A stretch of 48,547 nucleotides of DNA from Scytonematopsis contorta HA4267-MV1 (GCA_019359035.1 JAHHIC010000072.1:1-48547), one strand, 5' to 3'; counted from the stretch's first letter, positions 1 through 9,748 are shown. The notes: generated by a model not told the origin, from the sequence alone. Translations and numbers: made by a program.

Positions 1-183
1 TTAATCACTGGCTTTAATCACTGGCTTTAATCACTGGCTTTAATCACTGGCTTTAATCACTGGCTTTAATCACTGGCTTTAATCACTGGCTTTAATCACT
101 GGCTTTAATCACTGGCTTTAATCACTGGCTTTAATCACTGACTTTAATCACTGACTTTAGTCACTGGCTTTAATCACTGGCTT
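1..183. repeat. 13-bp tandem repeat array, cut by the window edge
   Basis: About 14 head-to-tail copies of the 13-mer TTAATCACTGGCT fill the first 183 bases. Copies near positions 138-165 carry single changes (CTGAC for CTGGC, TTAGTC for TTAATC), so variation sits toward the inner end. Because 13 is not a multiple of 3, all frames hit a stop soon and the array cannot encode protein. It starts at base 1, so its true length is unknown. It lies just past the stop of the minus-strand gene ending at 196. Confidence 0.97.
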
Positions 184-195
184 ATCTTGATTACT

Positions 196-888
196 TCATC
201 GATACAATTTTTGTTGCTGTTGTTGCCATTGGCGTTGTTGTTCTTGGAATCGGCGTTGTTGTTCTTGGAACTGACGCTGTTGTTCTTGAAATTGACGCTG
301 TTGTTCTTGCCACCGAAGCTGTTGTTCCTGTTGTTGGCTTTGCCAATAAGGAGGATATTGCTGCGGATTTTTCAACACTTGGCGCTGTTGTTCTTGCCAT
401 CGGCGTTGTTGCTCTAGTTGTTGAAGTTGCCATTGACTCTGCTGTTGTCGATGTTGTTCTTGCCACTGACGTTGTTGTTCCTGCCATTGACGCCGTTGTT
501 CATCTTGTTGACGTCGCCAGTAATCCTGCTGTTGCCGTTGTAGTTCTTGCCATTGAAGTTGTTGCTCTTGCCATCGGCGTTGTTGTTCCCGCAATTGGCG
601 TAATTGTTCTTGCGACTGGTTAGCAATCAAAAGTTCCTTAGTTTTATTTTTAACAAAATCTGGCTCTACCTGTATCTGTAAATCTTCTTGTATACTATTT
701 ACCTGAGAATTACTTTTTGCAGAAGCAGTAGATGGTAAGCTGAAAAATGAACAAAATAGTACTACAAAGGAGAATATTACATTAATCCCTTTATTATTAA
801 TTAGGTTCAAATAAATAAGTGAATGAGTAAATTTATACCCAGTTTTCCAATTAGGTGAGTTCAGGATATTTTGCTTATGATTAAACAT
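196..888 (-). CDS. Gln/Arg/Trp-rich repetitive exported protein, unknown function
   Basis: A 230-aa protein. The start is the ATG at 888, because AGGGGA lies about 7 bases upstream; a TTG seven codons earlier has no such site. After an unusually long N-terminal stretch comes a hydrophobic segment (about residues 35-52) ending in TASA, which looks like a signal peptide cleaved near residue 57. From about residue 90 to the end it is almost all short repeats of the type RQWQEQQ and RQFQEQQ, rich in Gln, Arg and Trp and probably helical or coiled-coil. The DNA is correspondingly a degenerate minisatellite. I recognise no family. It could be a periplasmic or envelope structural protein, but that is inference. 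A 13-bp repeat array begins right after the stop. Confidence 0.72.
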   Translation of the reverse strand: MFNHKQNILNSPNWKTGYKFTHSLIYLNLINNKGINVIFSFVVLFCSFFSLPSTASAKSNSQVNSIQEDLQIQVEPDFVKNKTKELLIANQSQEQLRQLREQQRRWQEQQLQWQELQRQQQDYWRRQQDEQRRQWQEQQRQWQEQHRQQQSQWQLQQLEQQRRWQEQQRQVLKNPQQYPPYWQSQQQEQQLRWQEQQRQFQEQQRQFQEQQRRFQEQQRQWQQQQQKLYR

Positions 889-1059
889 TTTATTCCCCTG
901 TAAAATCAAAATAACGGTAATGTATAGACTTATCGCTCTAACTAAATAGTATCGCGGATAACAACACTCTTACATCTCCCAGGATAAAGCTTATATCCCT
1001 ACCTCAAGAAAGATGAGAGATTACGGTGTTTTTGTTAAATTGTTACTAAATATTAATAC

Positions 1060-3594
1060 TTATAAACTACTTTTAAACAAAACTTTAAAAACATTATTAC
1101 TTACATCCAACTTATTCCCACCAGGGTCAGAGCCAAAATCATATTCATTATTAGTCCAAGAAAGATTTAAAGAAGAACTTTTATCATTATCACCAAACTT
1201 AAATTGAGCTTGAACACCATAGCGAGAACGGCTAGAATTTTCATTAATAGGCGTGTAATATGCTGACAAGATAAAATTCTCACTAAACTTAATAGTCAAA
1301 TCAGCCAACAAAGTATTACCAATAGAATTAGGTAAAATCCCGTCAAAATAGTTAACTAAACCCAAAGAGAAAGAACCAAGGTTAGCCCTAGCACCCAAAG
1401 TAACAGAACTGGCAGGAGAATCAAAAATAGTTCCACCAATCTCCATTTTTCGATTCAAAGCATAATTCAACCCACTAGACAGAACTAAATTATTATTTCC
1501 ACCTAAGGTAAAAGTTTTCGATACACTACCTTGTACTTGGCTATAATAATCAGTATCTGGATTAGTATAAAAAATACCTCCAACTGAATAATTCCAACCA
1601 TTTAAAGTATTTTTAGTATAATCAGTACCAATATAAGCGTTTAATTTTTCTCCACCAATTATCCCCCCATAATATCTCCAAACATCATTGTATCCAGTAA
1701 TATTACCACTAATACTAATGTGTGGATAATAATTAATATCTTCTGTATACTTACTAGTACTAATAAAATTTGCTTCTTGATTAAACATAGTCAGATAAAC
1801 TTGACCATAAAAATTATCAAGATTGGAATTAGAAAAAGCTTGACCATTTACCAAAGAAGTCAGATTAACATTAGACTCTACCCCACCTTCTCCACCAGCA
1901 GAAGCTAATACTTGACGCGAACCAATAGTTTCGTAACGAGAACTATTCGACAAACTACGCTTAGTCACAGGAGAAACCCCAATCCAAACGCTATCAAAAA
2001 TTCCAGGGGGAAGTTGGTTTAAACTCCCTCCCGACAGTGGAGTTTGAGCACGTCCAACACCACCATGATAGAAAGTAAAACTATTAGCGGGTAACCTAAC
2101 ATTATTAGCAGCTAAAAATAAATTTTGGTTGATATTTGTATTTACAGGATTACCACTTCCCTCAATTTCTGGAACCATATCCGGTAGAATTAAACCACTT
2201 AATTGCACAGCAGAATTAAGCAGCGCATTTTTATCATTAGCAATAAATCCAAAACCGCGAACAGTACGACCAATAACTGCTTCCTTATCATTAGCTCGCA
2301 CAATTTGTCTAACAGTTGAATAAAAACCAGCAGGTGAATTCCGATTATTTTCCTCCCTTCTTACCGAACTCCTACTTGATTGATTATTACCAAAAAAACC
2401 ACCAGAATTAGAGAAAAATATATCTACACCAACATTTTGACCATTCGCTCCACTTTGAAACCCAGGTTCTCGGATAGCGGCAATTGATTCTGGTGTAAGT
2501 ATATCTCCAACATTGGAAGTTTGAATAATTCTTCTTGGTAATAATGTATCTGGGTCGATAGAATCCTTATCAGTAAACAGACCGGGAGTATAAGTACATT
2601 GTTGATTGGAATTACCTGTACCAAAAAGACAAGAAGCAGTCAAACTCAATTGAATTTCTGTACCGAGTAAAGTCTGGGGTTCCTTTGTAGTCAGCGTAAC
2701 CTCATTTCTAGTTCTAATTGTTTGTAATTGAATATAACTTCCAGTTTGCTCTAAGGTAAAAATATTATCTTTAGTTAAACTTTCTCTAATTTGATTATCA
2801 ATTTTGAATAAACCATTATAATCAAAAGTCGTATTTATCTCATCGCCAAAATTAGTTTCTACCGATAATTCTGACTCTTTTAAATGATTGACAGTCATCC
2901 CATTAAGCGGAAAAGTAGTTGTAAAGGGATTAACCTTCTGATTAACCGCAACAGTTGGTGGCTTAATAAAATTAGAATCTTGTACATTATTATCTACAAG
3001 CTTCTCTTCTGCTAGTTGTCGATTTACTCCAGTCGCAGTAAATTCCGGTTGAGAATTAGATATTGAGAAGGTTTGTTTTCCTCCTTCCCTATTCAAGCTA
3101 AAATTTTGTTGTATTTGTGGTGAAGCAAATTCAGGCTTTGCTACATTGTCAGGTTGACAATATTCTTGATTTTTAACCTCCATTTCAGAAGAAAATAACT
3201 TTGTAAATTCAGCATCTACAGTACTTTCAGGAATCAAAAAATCAGGATTAGTAAACTCTATATCTTTTATAAAACTAGGATTACAGTTATATTGATTTTT
3301 AGTTACCTGCTGATTAGGATTTAGAGTATTCAGCTTAATTTCTTGAGTTTGATTTCCTAATTCTGGTGTATTCACAGATTCAGGTTGAGAAATAGATACT
3401 AAATCATCTTCTAAAGAATCATTCGTAACATCTATATCCTTTGCTAAAGGTAATTGTGATTTTGCATTATTATCCTTACTTACTACATCTAAATCATTCC
3501 CAATTGTTTCACCATATGCTGTTTTGGGAGCTAAGACAGTGGTAGAAGTCAATAATAATGCAACTTTTAATTTATGACTTTTCCTTTTCATCAA
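1060..3594 (-). CDS. Large exported protein with beta-barrel-like C-terminal half, unknown function
   Basis: An 844-aa protein. The N-terminus MMKRKSHKLKVALLL, then a hydrophobic run ending near KTAYGE, is a signal peptide with cleavage around residue 28. Residues 30-230 are Asn/Gln/Glu-rich and low in complexity, probably an unstructured linker. Residues about 250-560 contain a folded region with two cysteines (SCLFGTGNSNQQC). From about 600 to the end, alternating polar and aromatic strands with Gly/Asn turns (YYGGIIGGEKLNAYIG, FILSAYYTP, YGVQAQFKF) suggest an outer-membrane beta barrel. The final residues are SSL rather than the usual aromatic residue. I cannot name a family. An outer-membrane or surface role is inference from composition. 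Confidence 0.75.
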   Translation of the reverse strand: MMKRKSHKLKVALLLTSTTVLAPKTAYGETIGNDLDVVSKDNNAKSQLPLAKDIDVTNDSLEDDLVSISQPESVNTPELGNQTQEIKLNTLNPNQQVTKNQYNCNPSFIKDIEFTNPDFLIPESTVDAEFTKLFSSEMEVKNQEYCQPDNVAKPEFASPQIQQNFSLNREGGKQTFSISNSQPEFTATGVNRQLAEEKLVDNNVQDSNFIKPPTVAVNQKVNPFTTTFPLNGMTVNHLKESELSVETNFGDEINTTFDYNGLFKIDNQIRESLTKDNIFTLEQTGSYIQLQTIRTRNEVTLTTKEPQTLLGTEIQLSLTASCLFGTGNSNQQCTYTPGLFTDKDSIDPDTLLPRRIIQTSNVGDILTPESIAAIREPGFQSGANGQNVGVDIFFSNSGGFFGNNQSSRSSVRREENNRNSPAGFYSTVRQIVRANDKEAVIGRTVRGFGFIANDKNALLNSAVQLSGLILPDMVPEIEGSGNPVNTNINQNLFLAANNVRLPANSFTFYHGGVGRAQTPLSGGSLNQLPPGIFDSVWIGVSPVTKRSLSNSSRYETIGSRQVLASAGGEGGVESNVNLTSLVNGQAFSNSNLDNFYGQVYLTMFNQEANFISTSKYTEDINYYPHISISGNITGYNDVWRYYGGIIGGEKLNAYIGTDYTKNTLNGWNYSVGGIFYTNPDTDYYSQVQGSVSKTFTLGGNNNLVLSSGLNYALNRKMEIGGTIFDSPASSVTLGARANLGSFSLGLVNYFDGILPNSIGNTLLADLTIKFSENFILSAYYTPINENSSRSRYGVQAQFKFGDNDKSSSLNLSWTNNEYDFGSDPGGNKLDVSNNVFKVLFKSSL

Positions 3595-3608
3595 TTTTTC
3601 AATAGTAA

Positions 3609-3686
3609 GTAGGTTGGGTTGAGGAACGTATGCCGAAGCGGCACGCTGCGCGAACGTGTAGCGTCCGCTTAGGATGACCCAACATA
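3609..3686. repeat. Dispersed inverted repeat, GGTTGGGTT...AACCC type
   Basis: The left part reads GTAGGTTGGGTTGAGGAACG and the right end reads GACCCAACAT, so the ends are complementary. The centre carries a second GC-rich hairpin (AAGCGGCACGCTGCGC...GTCCGCTT). The same left sequence recurs at 33842-33875 with a much shorter centre. It lies in the gap between two exported-protein genes and has no coding capacity. Confidence 0.7.
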
Positions 3687-3799
3687 TTAGTAAATCTATT
3701 AGCTATAAATTGGTGGACTATCTATAAACAAACGCTTCACAAACACACTGAATCTTGAAAAGATAGGTTCCTCAACACCAACCCATTAAACTATCAAAC

Positions 3800-4243
3800 T
3801 TAATTTCCAGACTTAATGGTTACAGTACCAATACCAGTAGTAACTGGTATTTGTGGAGCTCTATTGAACTGGTTATTTTGTGCTGTGCCAAGTGTTCCTG
3901 TTTCTGTGGTGGAATTAATTGTTCCATTAGTCCCAATACTAACTGTACCAGCACTTCCTACGGCACTAGCTGTGTTTACGGCAGGAGAAAGAGTGGTTGT
4001 GGTTACACCATTTGTAATGATAGTTCCCGTCTGTCCAGTCCGATTGGTTGCAGTAGCAGCCGCATTCTGTTTACCCACAGCAGCAGATACAGCAGCTCCG
4101 GTTACTTGATTATTATTGAGTGAGAATGCCGCAGCACCAGCAGCACCACCTTCACCAGCTTTAGCAGCGGAAGCCAAGCCAAAAAAGCTAATGAAAGCTG
4201 CGACAACTGCCAATATCAACTTGGTATTAATTTTCGTGTTCAT
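3800..4243 (-). CDS. Small Ala/Thr/Val-rich exported protein, unknown function
   Basis: A 147-aa protein. The ATG at 4243 is chosen because AAGGAAGG lies a few bases upstream and MNTKINTKLILAVVAAFISF opens a textbook signal peptide (cleavage near ASA-AKA, residue 27-29). An in-frame ATG 18 codons upstream lacks both. The mature part is built from Ala, Thr, Gly, Val and Asn, with stretches such as NGTINSTTETGTLGTAQNN. It has no cysteine and no recognisable domain, and is probably beta-rich or disordered. Export is well supported. Function is unknown. Confidence 0.75.
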   Translation of the reverse strand: MNTKINTKLILAVVAAFISFFGLASAAKAGEGGAAGAAAFSLNNNQVTGAAVSAAVGKQNAAATATNRTGQTGTIITNGVTTTTLSPAVNTASAVGSAGTVSIGTNGTINSTTETGTLGTAQNNQFNRAPQIPVTTGIGTVTIKSGN

Positions 4244-4698
4244 GCCTTCCTTGGATTTGATAGAATAAATAAGTGAAAAAGCTTTATTAAGCAACACTTG
4301 GACAGCAAAAGCTTAGGGAGTAAAAAAAACTTGCTCACTTCCCTTTCACAACAGCCATAATCATCAACAAAAAGCAACGATAACAGTATTTAGTAAATCG
4401 CATTCCTTATAGATGACTGTCAAGTATTTTATAATTTAGCTTTCTACCACTCCTTACTTAAGTATTTTCCTCACTCCGGAATAGCTTTCGATACATTCAC
4501 GAAAACTTTATATACATTCATAAAAATGTATTTACCTTGAATTATCTACGTAAATAGTAATCAATTCGTCCGATAAATTATCTAAAAAAACTTACAAAGT
4601 ATACAGTTATACTTTTTGCTACAGTTAATAAATAGTATAAAATTGCACTCTTAATTGAATACAAATTTATTTCTTTTTGTGAGCTTTATTCAGGTAGG
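4244..4698. other. AT-rich intergenic region, no gene seen
   Basis: About 450 bases between the small exported protein's start and the ftsH terminator. It contains the AAGGAAGG ribosome site for the minus-strand gene ending at 3800 and presumably its promoter. An inverted motif around 4504-4533 (TATATACATTCATAAAAATGTATTTA) is visible. No convincing open frame or RNA gene was found on either strand. Confidence 0.6.
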
Positions 4699-4730
4699 AA
4701 AAAAAAATAGGGATGGTACTTACCATCCCT
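4699..4730 (-). terminator. Rho-independent terminator of ftsH
   Basis: Read on the minus strand, the 10-bp arms AGGGATGGTA and TACCATCCCT are perfectly complementary around a 2-base loop, and the second arm is followed by A and about nine Ts. It sits 49 bases past the ftsH stop at 4779, in the right orientation. Confidence 0.92.
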
Positions 4731-4778
4731 AATTTGTTGTTAAAAAATATTAAAGAACTAACAAACCTGCTATTAACC

Positions 4779-6665
4779 TTACAGTTGAGGTATGAACTGA
4801 GGCTTCTCAGGAACAAAAGTATACTCAGCTAGAATTTGCCGGAACTCTTCACCATCAATAGTTTCCTTCTCAATCAGCAAATCTACAAAGCGGTCAATAG
4901 CGATACGATGGTCTCGCATAATCTTCTTCGCATTTTCGTAACATTCATCTACAATGCCACGAACTTGGGAATCGATACGGGAAGCAATAGACTCAGAATA
5001 ATCAGAACGGGACATCCAATCCCGACCCAAAAATACTTCACCCTGCTGACTTTCCAAAGAAAGAGGCCCCAAATCAGACATCCCAAAGCGAGTTACCATT
5101 TGACGTGCCATACCAGCAACTTGTTGCAAGTCATTTCCAGCACCAGTAGTAACTTCAGCTCTACCAAAAATTACATCTTCAGCAGCACGACCACCCAAAG
5201 CACCAGTAATTCTTGCTTTCAGCTGGGAACGAGTAATTAAACCTTGCTCCTCATTTGGCATAAACCAAGTTAAACCTTGAGCTTGTCCTCTAGGAATTAA
5301 GGTAACCTTTTGTACTGGGTCATGGTCTTTTAGTAAAGTCCCAACAATAGCGTGTCCAATTTCATGGTAAGCAATTAAGCGCTTACTCTTGCTGTCCACC
5401 AAAGGAGTGCCTTCCATACCCGCAACAACGCGGTCAACTGCGTCATCAATTTCCGTAAGCGTAATCGCGTCTTTGCGACGTCTAGCACAAAGAATCGCAG
5501 CTTCGTTTAACAAGTTGGATAAATCAGCACCAGTAAACCCAGGAGTACGACGAGCTATAGCTTCCAAAGAAACACTAGGGTCTAATTTTTTGTTCCGTGA
5601 GTGAACTGCCAAAATAGACAAACGTCCTTTAATGTCGGGAGCATCAACAGTGACTTGTCTGTCAAAACGACCGGGACGCAACAAAGCTGCATCTAATACA
5701 TCAGGACGGTTTGTAGCAGCAATAATAATGATGCCAGTATTACCTTCAAAACCATCCATCTCGGTCAACAACTGGTTGAGAGTTTGCTCTCTTTCATCGT
5801 TACCACCACCTATACCAGCACCACGCTGTCTACCGACCGCATCAATTTCATCGATAAATACAATACAAGGAGCATTGTCTTTAGCTTTTTTGAACAGGTC
5901 GCGCACACGGGAAGCACCGACACCGACAAACATTTCGACAAATTCACTACCAGAAATACTGAAGAAAGGCACACCAGCTTCTCCAGCAATAGCCTTTGCT
6001 AACAAAGTTTTACCAGTTCCCGGAGGTCCTACTAACAAAACTCCCTTAGGAATACGCGCACCAACTGCGGTGAATTTCTCTGGTTGTTTAAGGAAAGTAA
6101 CAACTTCCTGTAGTTCTTCTTTAGCCTCTTCAATCCCAGCAACATCATCAAACTTGATGCCAGTCTTTGCTTCCATCATAAAACGAGCTTTAGACTTACC
6201 AAAACTCATAGCTTGACCAGGACCACCAGGAAGATTGTTGGAACGACGGAACAAAAAGAACAATCCAGTAATCAATAATAGTGGGAATACTAAATTACCC
6301 AAAAGTCCCCAAATTGCCCCATCATTACGCATGGGGTGGGCATCAAAATTAACACCTTTTTCTTTGAGTTTACTAATAAGCTCAGGAGCGCTAATCGGCA
6401 AATCAACCCGTACCCGTTGTACACGGTTATCTAATTCTGGGTCAACAGATTCAACAATCGCTGTCCTACCACCTTCATAAAAATCTACACTGCTGATGCG
6501 ATTGGCATCTAAATATTCCAGAAATCGACCATAAGTCATGCGAGAGTTAGCCGCATTTCTTGTCATGTCAACAGGAGTACTAGCAAATGTACCTTGCCAG
6601 AAGAAAAAGCCAATAACCAAAGCTGGCAATGTCCAGAGCACCAGGACTTTCCAGGAGAATTTCAT
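4779..6665 (-). CDS. ftsH: ATP-dependent zinc metalloprotease FtsH
   Basis: A 628-aa membrane-bound AAA protease, the full usual length. In cyanobacteria this type (FtsH2/slr0228-like) degrades damaged photosystem II D1 protein in thylakoids; that role is from family knowledge. Visible in order: TM helix 7-24, lumenal segment 25-115, TM helix about 117-139, Walker A GPPGTGKT 213-220, Walker B with IDEID 271-275, second region of homology ATNRPD...RPGRFDR 317-336, zinc site HEIGH 434-438 with third ligand D512 in GAGNDLQQ. The N-terminus [11 protein letters not shown] matches the slr0228 type, supporting the ATG at 6665. The gene stands alone, with a strong terminator downstream. Confidence 0.98.
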   Translation of the reverse strand: MKFSWKVLVLWTLPALVIGFFFWQGTFASTPVDMTRNAANSRMTYGRFLEYLDANRISSVDFYEGGRTAIVESVDPELDNRVQRVRVDLPISAPELISKLKEKGVNFDAHPMRNDGAIWGLLGNLVFPLLLITGLFFLFRRSNNLPGGPGQAMSFGKSKARFMMEAKTGIKFDDVAGIEEAKEELQEVVTFLKQPEKFTAVGARIPKGVLLVGPPGTGKTLLAKAIAGEAGVPFFSISGSEFVEMFVGVGASRVRDLFKKAKDNAPCIVFIDEIDAVGRQRGAGIGGGNDEREQTLNQLLTEMDGFEGNTGIIIIAATNRPDVLDAALLRPGRFDRQVTVDAPDIKGRLSILAVHSRNKKLDPSVSLEAIARRTPGFTGADLSNLLNEAAILCARRRKDAITLTEIDDAVDRVVAGMEGTPLVDSKSKRLIAYHEIGHAIVGTLLKDHDPVQKVTLIPRGQAQGLTWFMPNEEQGLITRSQLKARITGALGGRAAEDVIFGRAEVTTGAGNDLQQVAGMARQMVTRFGMSDLGPLSLESQQGEVFLGRDWMSRSDYSESIASRIDSQVRGIVDECYENAKKIMRDHRIAIDRFVDLLIEKETIDGEEFRQILAEYTFVPEKPQFIPQL

Positions 6666-7010
6666 CTTAATTTGCCTCTAGATGCTGATACAACTTATTA
6701 ACAAAGGAAGAAGGAAGAAGGAAGAGGAAGAGGTTTTCCTGCCTGCTGGTCGTTCCAAAAAGGTTTAAGTACAGAGCCTAATCGCAAATTGGTGTCGTCG
6801 ATAGAGGTTCAGGCTTTAAATATTCCACAAAAATTAACCTTTTCCTTCTTCCTTCTTCCTCCTTACCTCTTCCTTAATTTTTTAATTTCACCTGTAAGAA
6901 TTGCCATTAAGCCAAAAAGGCATAACAACAAACTTACAACTCCATCAAGAATCTTAATTAAAGTTAACTTAATTTTAATACATAATACTACTCATGGGAA
7001 TCAAGAAATG
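6666..7010. other. Intergenic region with purine-rich and pyrimidine-rich tracts
   Basis: This 345-base gap holds the ftsH promoter region (minus strand). A GAAGGAAGAAGGAAGAGGAAGAGG-like tract lies at about 6707-6732. A complementary pyrimidine tract (CCTTCTTCCTTCTTCCTCC) lies at about 6843-6861, so the two could pair over a long loop. The open frames here look like low-complexity shadows. No gene is called. Confidence 0.55.
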
Positions 7011-7051
7011 AAAATTGGGGAGTGGGGACTACTTCCAACTCCCCACTCCCC
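7011..7051 (-). terminator. Terminator-like hairpin built from GGGGAGTGGGGA repeat
   Basis: The arms GGGGAGTGGGGA (7017-7028) and TCCCCACTCCCC (7040-7051) form a perfect 12-bp stem with an 11-base loop. On the minus strand it is followed by AATTTT. It lies only 5 bases beyond the stop of the minus-strand gene ending at 7057. The same repeat unit makes up 9581-9748. Confidence 0.75.
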
Positions 7052-7056
7052 ACTCC

Positions 7057-7554
7057 CTACTTAGTTTCCGTGATTTGAATCGTATATGGGAGATACTTAT
7101 TTTTATCGTAAGATCCGACCCAAATATTGTAAGTTCCTGGCAACCACTCACCAACAATGCCGGGATTCTTACCAGCAAACTCATCGTTACACCAACTACC
7201 CCCCGGGCCTCTAACAATCATGGTCGTATCTTCAGGACTGTCTACCACCAGCTTCAGGTAGTCAAATTTACTTCTCAACACTAAAGTATGGTCTGGCTTT
7301 TCATCCACAAATCCCGTACAAGGACCAGTAGCAGTCTCTCTTCTACCCGCAACTTGATTGGCAGGCACAAAACCCCCACTCATACCACGAACCACTAACG
7401 GGTCTGGAGAAAACTTGGGCTTAATGGTAACATCTCCGAATATCGGTGACGGAGCTTCTTCAGCACGAACAGCACCACCAATAGCAGATGCTAAAAGCAT
7501 TGCCATAAAAACAAAAGATAATTTTAAGGGTTGATTTATCAATTTTTGAAACAT
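7057..7554 (-). CDS. Small exported protein, unknown function
   Basis: A 165-aa protein. Residues 1-32 (MFQKLINQPLKLSF, then a hydrophobic run ending AVRAEE) are a signal peptide. The mature part has the pattern GDVTIKPKFSPDPLVVRGMSGG, two cysteines (C79, C122) that could form a disulfide, and a beta-rich C-terminus with LPGTYNIWVGSYDKNKYLPYTIQITE. This resembles the small beta-sandwich of bacterial pre-peptidase C-terminal (PPC)-like domains, but I am not certain. It is likely periplasmic or extracellular. The final TAG abuts a GGGGAGTGGGGA repeat hairpin. Function is not assigned. Confidence 0.75.
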   Translation of the reverse strand: MFQKLINQPLKLSFVFMAMLLASAIGGAVRAEEAPSPIFGDVTIKPKFSPDPLVVRGMSGGFVPANQVAGRRETATGPCTGFVDEKPDHTLVLRSKFDYLKLVVDSPEDTTMIVRGPGGSWCNDEFAGKNPGIVGEWLPGTYNIWVGSYDKNKYLPYTIQITETK

Positions 7555-7626
7555 TCTAGTTACATGGGTTCCTAAGTGTTTTTATTGACACTCATTTTAC
7601 ACACAAGTTCCCGGTAAATGGGGGTG

Positions 7627-7670
7627 ATGACTGGTGACTGTTGACTGTTGACTGTTGACTGGTGACTAGT
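7627..7670. repeat. Heptamer tandem repeat (TGACTGT type)
   Basis: About six 7-bp units of the TGACTGT/TGACTGG type run in tandem. This is the short tandemly repeated repetitive (STRR) class common in filamentous cyanobacteria. Related arrays, on either strand, occur at 7849-7897, 14707-14819, 17075-17216 and 29103-29283. Confidence 0.9.
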
Positions 7671-7800
7671 GAGCGGAAGTCAGAAGTGAACCGTAAAAAC
7701 AAATTTTACCCGTTAACTTTCTTCCAGCGCTTGCGTGTAAGTGAAAAACCCAATTTATGAAAAAATTAGGTAATTATGTAACAAAAATTCACATAAAATA

Positions 7801-7828
7801 GTAGAGACGCGATTAATCGCGTCTCTAC
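7801..7828. repeat. 28-bp perfect palindrome, GTAGAGACG family
   Basis: The left half is GTAGAGACGCGATT and the right half AATCGCGTCTCTAC, exact complements with no loop. An identical copy is at 12959-12986 and variants are at 17652, 20133, 22591, 22613, 36367 and 40606. This copy lies between gltX and the small exported-protein gene, which run in the same direction. Confidence 0.93.
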
Positions 7829-7848
7829 ATTCAGGTGAACCATCGACC

Positions 7849-7897
7849 AATCAACAGTCAGCAGTCAGCAGTCAACCGTCAGCAGTCAACCGTCAAC
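7849..7897. repeat. Heptamer tandem repeat running into the 3' end of gltX
   Basis: About seven units of CAGTCAA/CAGTCAG/CCGTCAA. The array continues into the gltX reading frame: the last residues (LTVDC) and the TGA stop at 7879-7881 are made of repeat sequence. Confidence 0.88.
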
Positions 7898-9321
7898 GCA
7901 CTCCTCAACCGCACTTTATCTAAACCAATATGATGAAGCAGCAACCAAGACTGAATTAAATCTGGTCCGTGTACCTCCCCAGTCAAAGCAGCACGGAGGC
8001 TACGCATTACTAAGCCTTTTTTGACATTTTGCTCTTTTACTACTTGTTTAATAATTTCTTGAGCAGTGTTTTCTGAAAGTTCTTGGCTTTCCAAAGCAGT
8101 CAAAATTCCTTGTATAACTGCACTAGCACCTTCTTGTTTTACTTGAGCGCTTCCTTCTTCATTCAATGTCACCGTTTCGGTAAAAAACAGCTTACTCATT
8201 TCGACAGCATCCGAAAGACGAGTCAAACTAGCCTGAATTAAAAGTACTAATTTCTCTAACCAAGCTCTATCGCGTCCATTACTAAATTGATAACCTGCTT
8301 GTTCCCAGTATGGAATCAGCAAATCAGTCAATTTATCTAACGGCATACTGTGGATATACTGACTGTTTATCCAATCCAGCTTTGCCCAGTCAAATTTAGC
8401 ACCAGCCTTATTGACTCTTTCAAAGCTAAAATTCTTTGCAGCTTCTTCCAGAGTAAAAATTTCTTGAGTTGAGTCTGGTGGTGACCAACCAAGCAAGGTC
8501 ATATAGTTTACTAACCCTTCAGCAGTAAAACCCATTTGCTTGAAATCAGAAATAGATGTTACTCCATCCCGCTTAGAAAGTTTCCGTCCTTCCAGATTTA
8601 AAATTAAAGGAGTATGGGAAAATTCCGGTACTTCAGCTGCAAAGGCTTCATATATCAAAATTTGTTTCGCAGTATTAGCAATGTGGTCTTCCCCCCGAAT
8701 GACATGGGTAATTTTCATATCCATATCGTCTACCACCACAGCGAAATTATATAAAGGTTGACCAACACCATCTTCAGAAGCGCGAGCAATAACCATATCA
8801 CCCCCTAAATCGCTTCCTTTCCAGACCATCTTCCCACGCACTAGGTCATTCCAAACAATTTCCCGGTCGTCCTCAATTTTGAAGCGGATTACATAACTAC
8901 GTCCTTCCGCTTTATAAGCAGCCTCTTGCTCTGGAGTCAAATTGCGATGTCGATTATCATAGCGAGGAGCCTGATTTTTCTCTTGTTGAGCAGTTCGCAA
9001 AGCATCAAGCTCTTCCGAAGTGGTGTAACACCGATATGCTAAACCTTTGTCCAACAAAATTTGTACAGCATTTTTATACAAATCTAAACGCTTTGATTGA
9101 AATTCCGGACCTTCATCCCAATTCAACCCTAACCAACGCAACCCCTCCAAAATATTTTCCGTATATTCTGGACGAGAACGTTCAACATCAGTATCTTCAA
9201 TTCGCAAAATAAACTGACCATCATGGTGACGGGCAAATAACCAATTAAATACAGCCGTTCTCGCTGTACCAATATGTAAATTCCCAGTAGGGCTGGGAGC
9301 AATACGGACTCTAACAGTCAC
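7879..9321 (-). CDS. gltX: Glutamyl-tRNA synthetase
   Basis: A 480-aa class I aminoacyl-tRNA synthetase. It charges tRNA-Glu, which feeds both translation and, in cyanobacteria, the C5 route to tetrapyrroles through HemA and HemL. The HIGH-type signature is [13 protein letters not shown] (H16-I17-G18-T19) and the KMSKS-type loop is KLSKR at 247-251. IEDTDVERS (41-49) and [13 protein letters not shown] are typical of the GluRS Rossmann fold. The length is normal. The start [13 protein letters not shown] fits the family. The C-terminus runs into a heptamer repeat array that supplies the last few residues and the stop codon. tRNA-Asp lies about 100 bases upstream on the same strand. Confidence 0.98.
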   Translation of the reverse strand: MTVRVRIAPSPTGNLHIGTARTAVFNWLFARHHDGQFILRIEDTDVERSRPEYTENILEGLRWLGLNWDEGPEFQSKRLDLYKNAVQILLDKGLAYRCYTTSEELDALRTAQQEKNQAPRYDNRHRNLTPEQEAAYKAEGRSYVIRFKIEDDREIVWNDLVRGKMVWKGSDLGGDMVIARASEDGVGQPLYNFAVVVDDMDMKITHVIRGEDHIANTAKQILIYEAFAAEVPEFSHTPLILNLEGRKLSKRDGVTSISDFKQMGFTAEGLVNYMTLLGWSPPDSTQEIFTLEEAAKNFSFERVNKAGAKFDWAKLDWINSQYIHSMPLDKLTDLLIPYWEQAGYQFSNGRDRAWLEKLVLLIQASLTRLSDAVEMSKLFFTETVTLNEEGSAQVKQEGASAVIQGILTALESQELSENTAQEIIKQVVKEQNVKKGLVMRSLRAALTGEVHGPDLIQSWLLLHHIGLDKVRLRSALTVDC

Positions 9322-9417
9322 AGTACAATCTCTCTAAAAAACTTTAAAAGTGTAGCTTAGATACTATTCTTAATCTAAACTACACTTGATTCAAATAGTC
9401 TGATTCAGACTTATTAA

Positions 9418-9491
9418 CGGGACTGACGGGGCTCGAACCCGCAACTTCCGCCGTGACAGGGCGGTGCTCTAACCAATTGAACTACAGTCCC
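9418..9491 (-). tRNA. tRNA-Asp (anticodon GTC)
   Basis: Minus strand. The acceptor arms GGGACTG and CAGTCCC pair, with discriminator G. The D-stem is GTTC/GAGC with the AATTGGTTA loop. The anticodon stem CCGCC/GGCGG encloses the loop CTGTCAC, giving GTC. The T-arm is GCGGG-TTCGAGC-CCCGT. No CCA is encoded. Confidence 0.97.
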
Positions 9492-9580
9492 TCGCAGTTG
9501 CCTTCGCAGTTGCCTTTAAACAACATTTCTACATTATGCTCACTCTCACCCAAGTTGTCAACCTTTTTTGAAATAAAATT

Positions 9581-9748
9581 GGGGAGTGGGGAGTTGGGAG
9601 ATAAAAAATTCAAAACTCAAAACTTTTAATTTCTCAATTGCCACTCACAACTCCTCACTCACAACTCCTCACTCACAACTCCTCACTCACAACTCCCAAC
9701 TCCCCACTCCCCACTCCCCACTCCCCACTCCCCACTCCTACTCCCCAC
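9581..9748. repeat. Compound tandem repeat region (GGGGAGTGGGGA / CCCCACTC / CTCACAACTCCT units)
   Basis: It opens with GGGGAGTGGGGAG. A 16-bp period ACTCACAACTCCTCAC-like block follows (about 9645-9688), then five to six 8-bp CCCCACTC units up to about 9748. The two ends are inverted complements, so the region could fold as one large hairpin. The 3' end of the kinase gene (stop at 9738) lies inside it. Confidence 0.88.

Noticed and set aside
1-183. CRISPR-like appearance of the 13-bp array
   Set aside because: The units are directly adjacent, with no spacers, and there are no cas genes.
5632-6216. 194-codon open frame on the plus strand inside ftsH
   Set aside because: It is antisense to the conserved AAA domain of ftsH; its translation is low in complexity and matches no family.
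6789-7064. 91-codon plus-strand frame between ftsH and the next gene
   Set aside because: Low-complexity composition, no ribosome site, and it ends in the GGGGAGTGGGG repeat.
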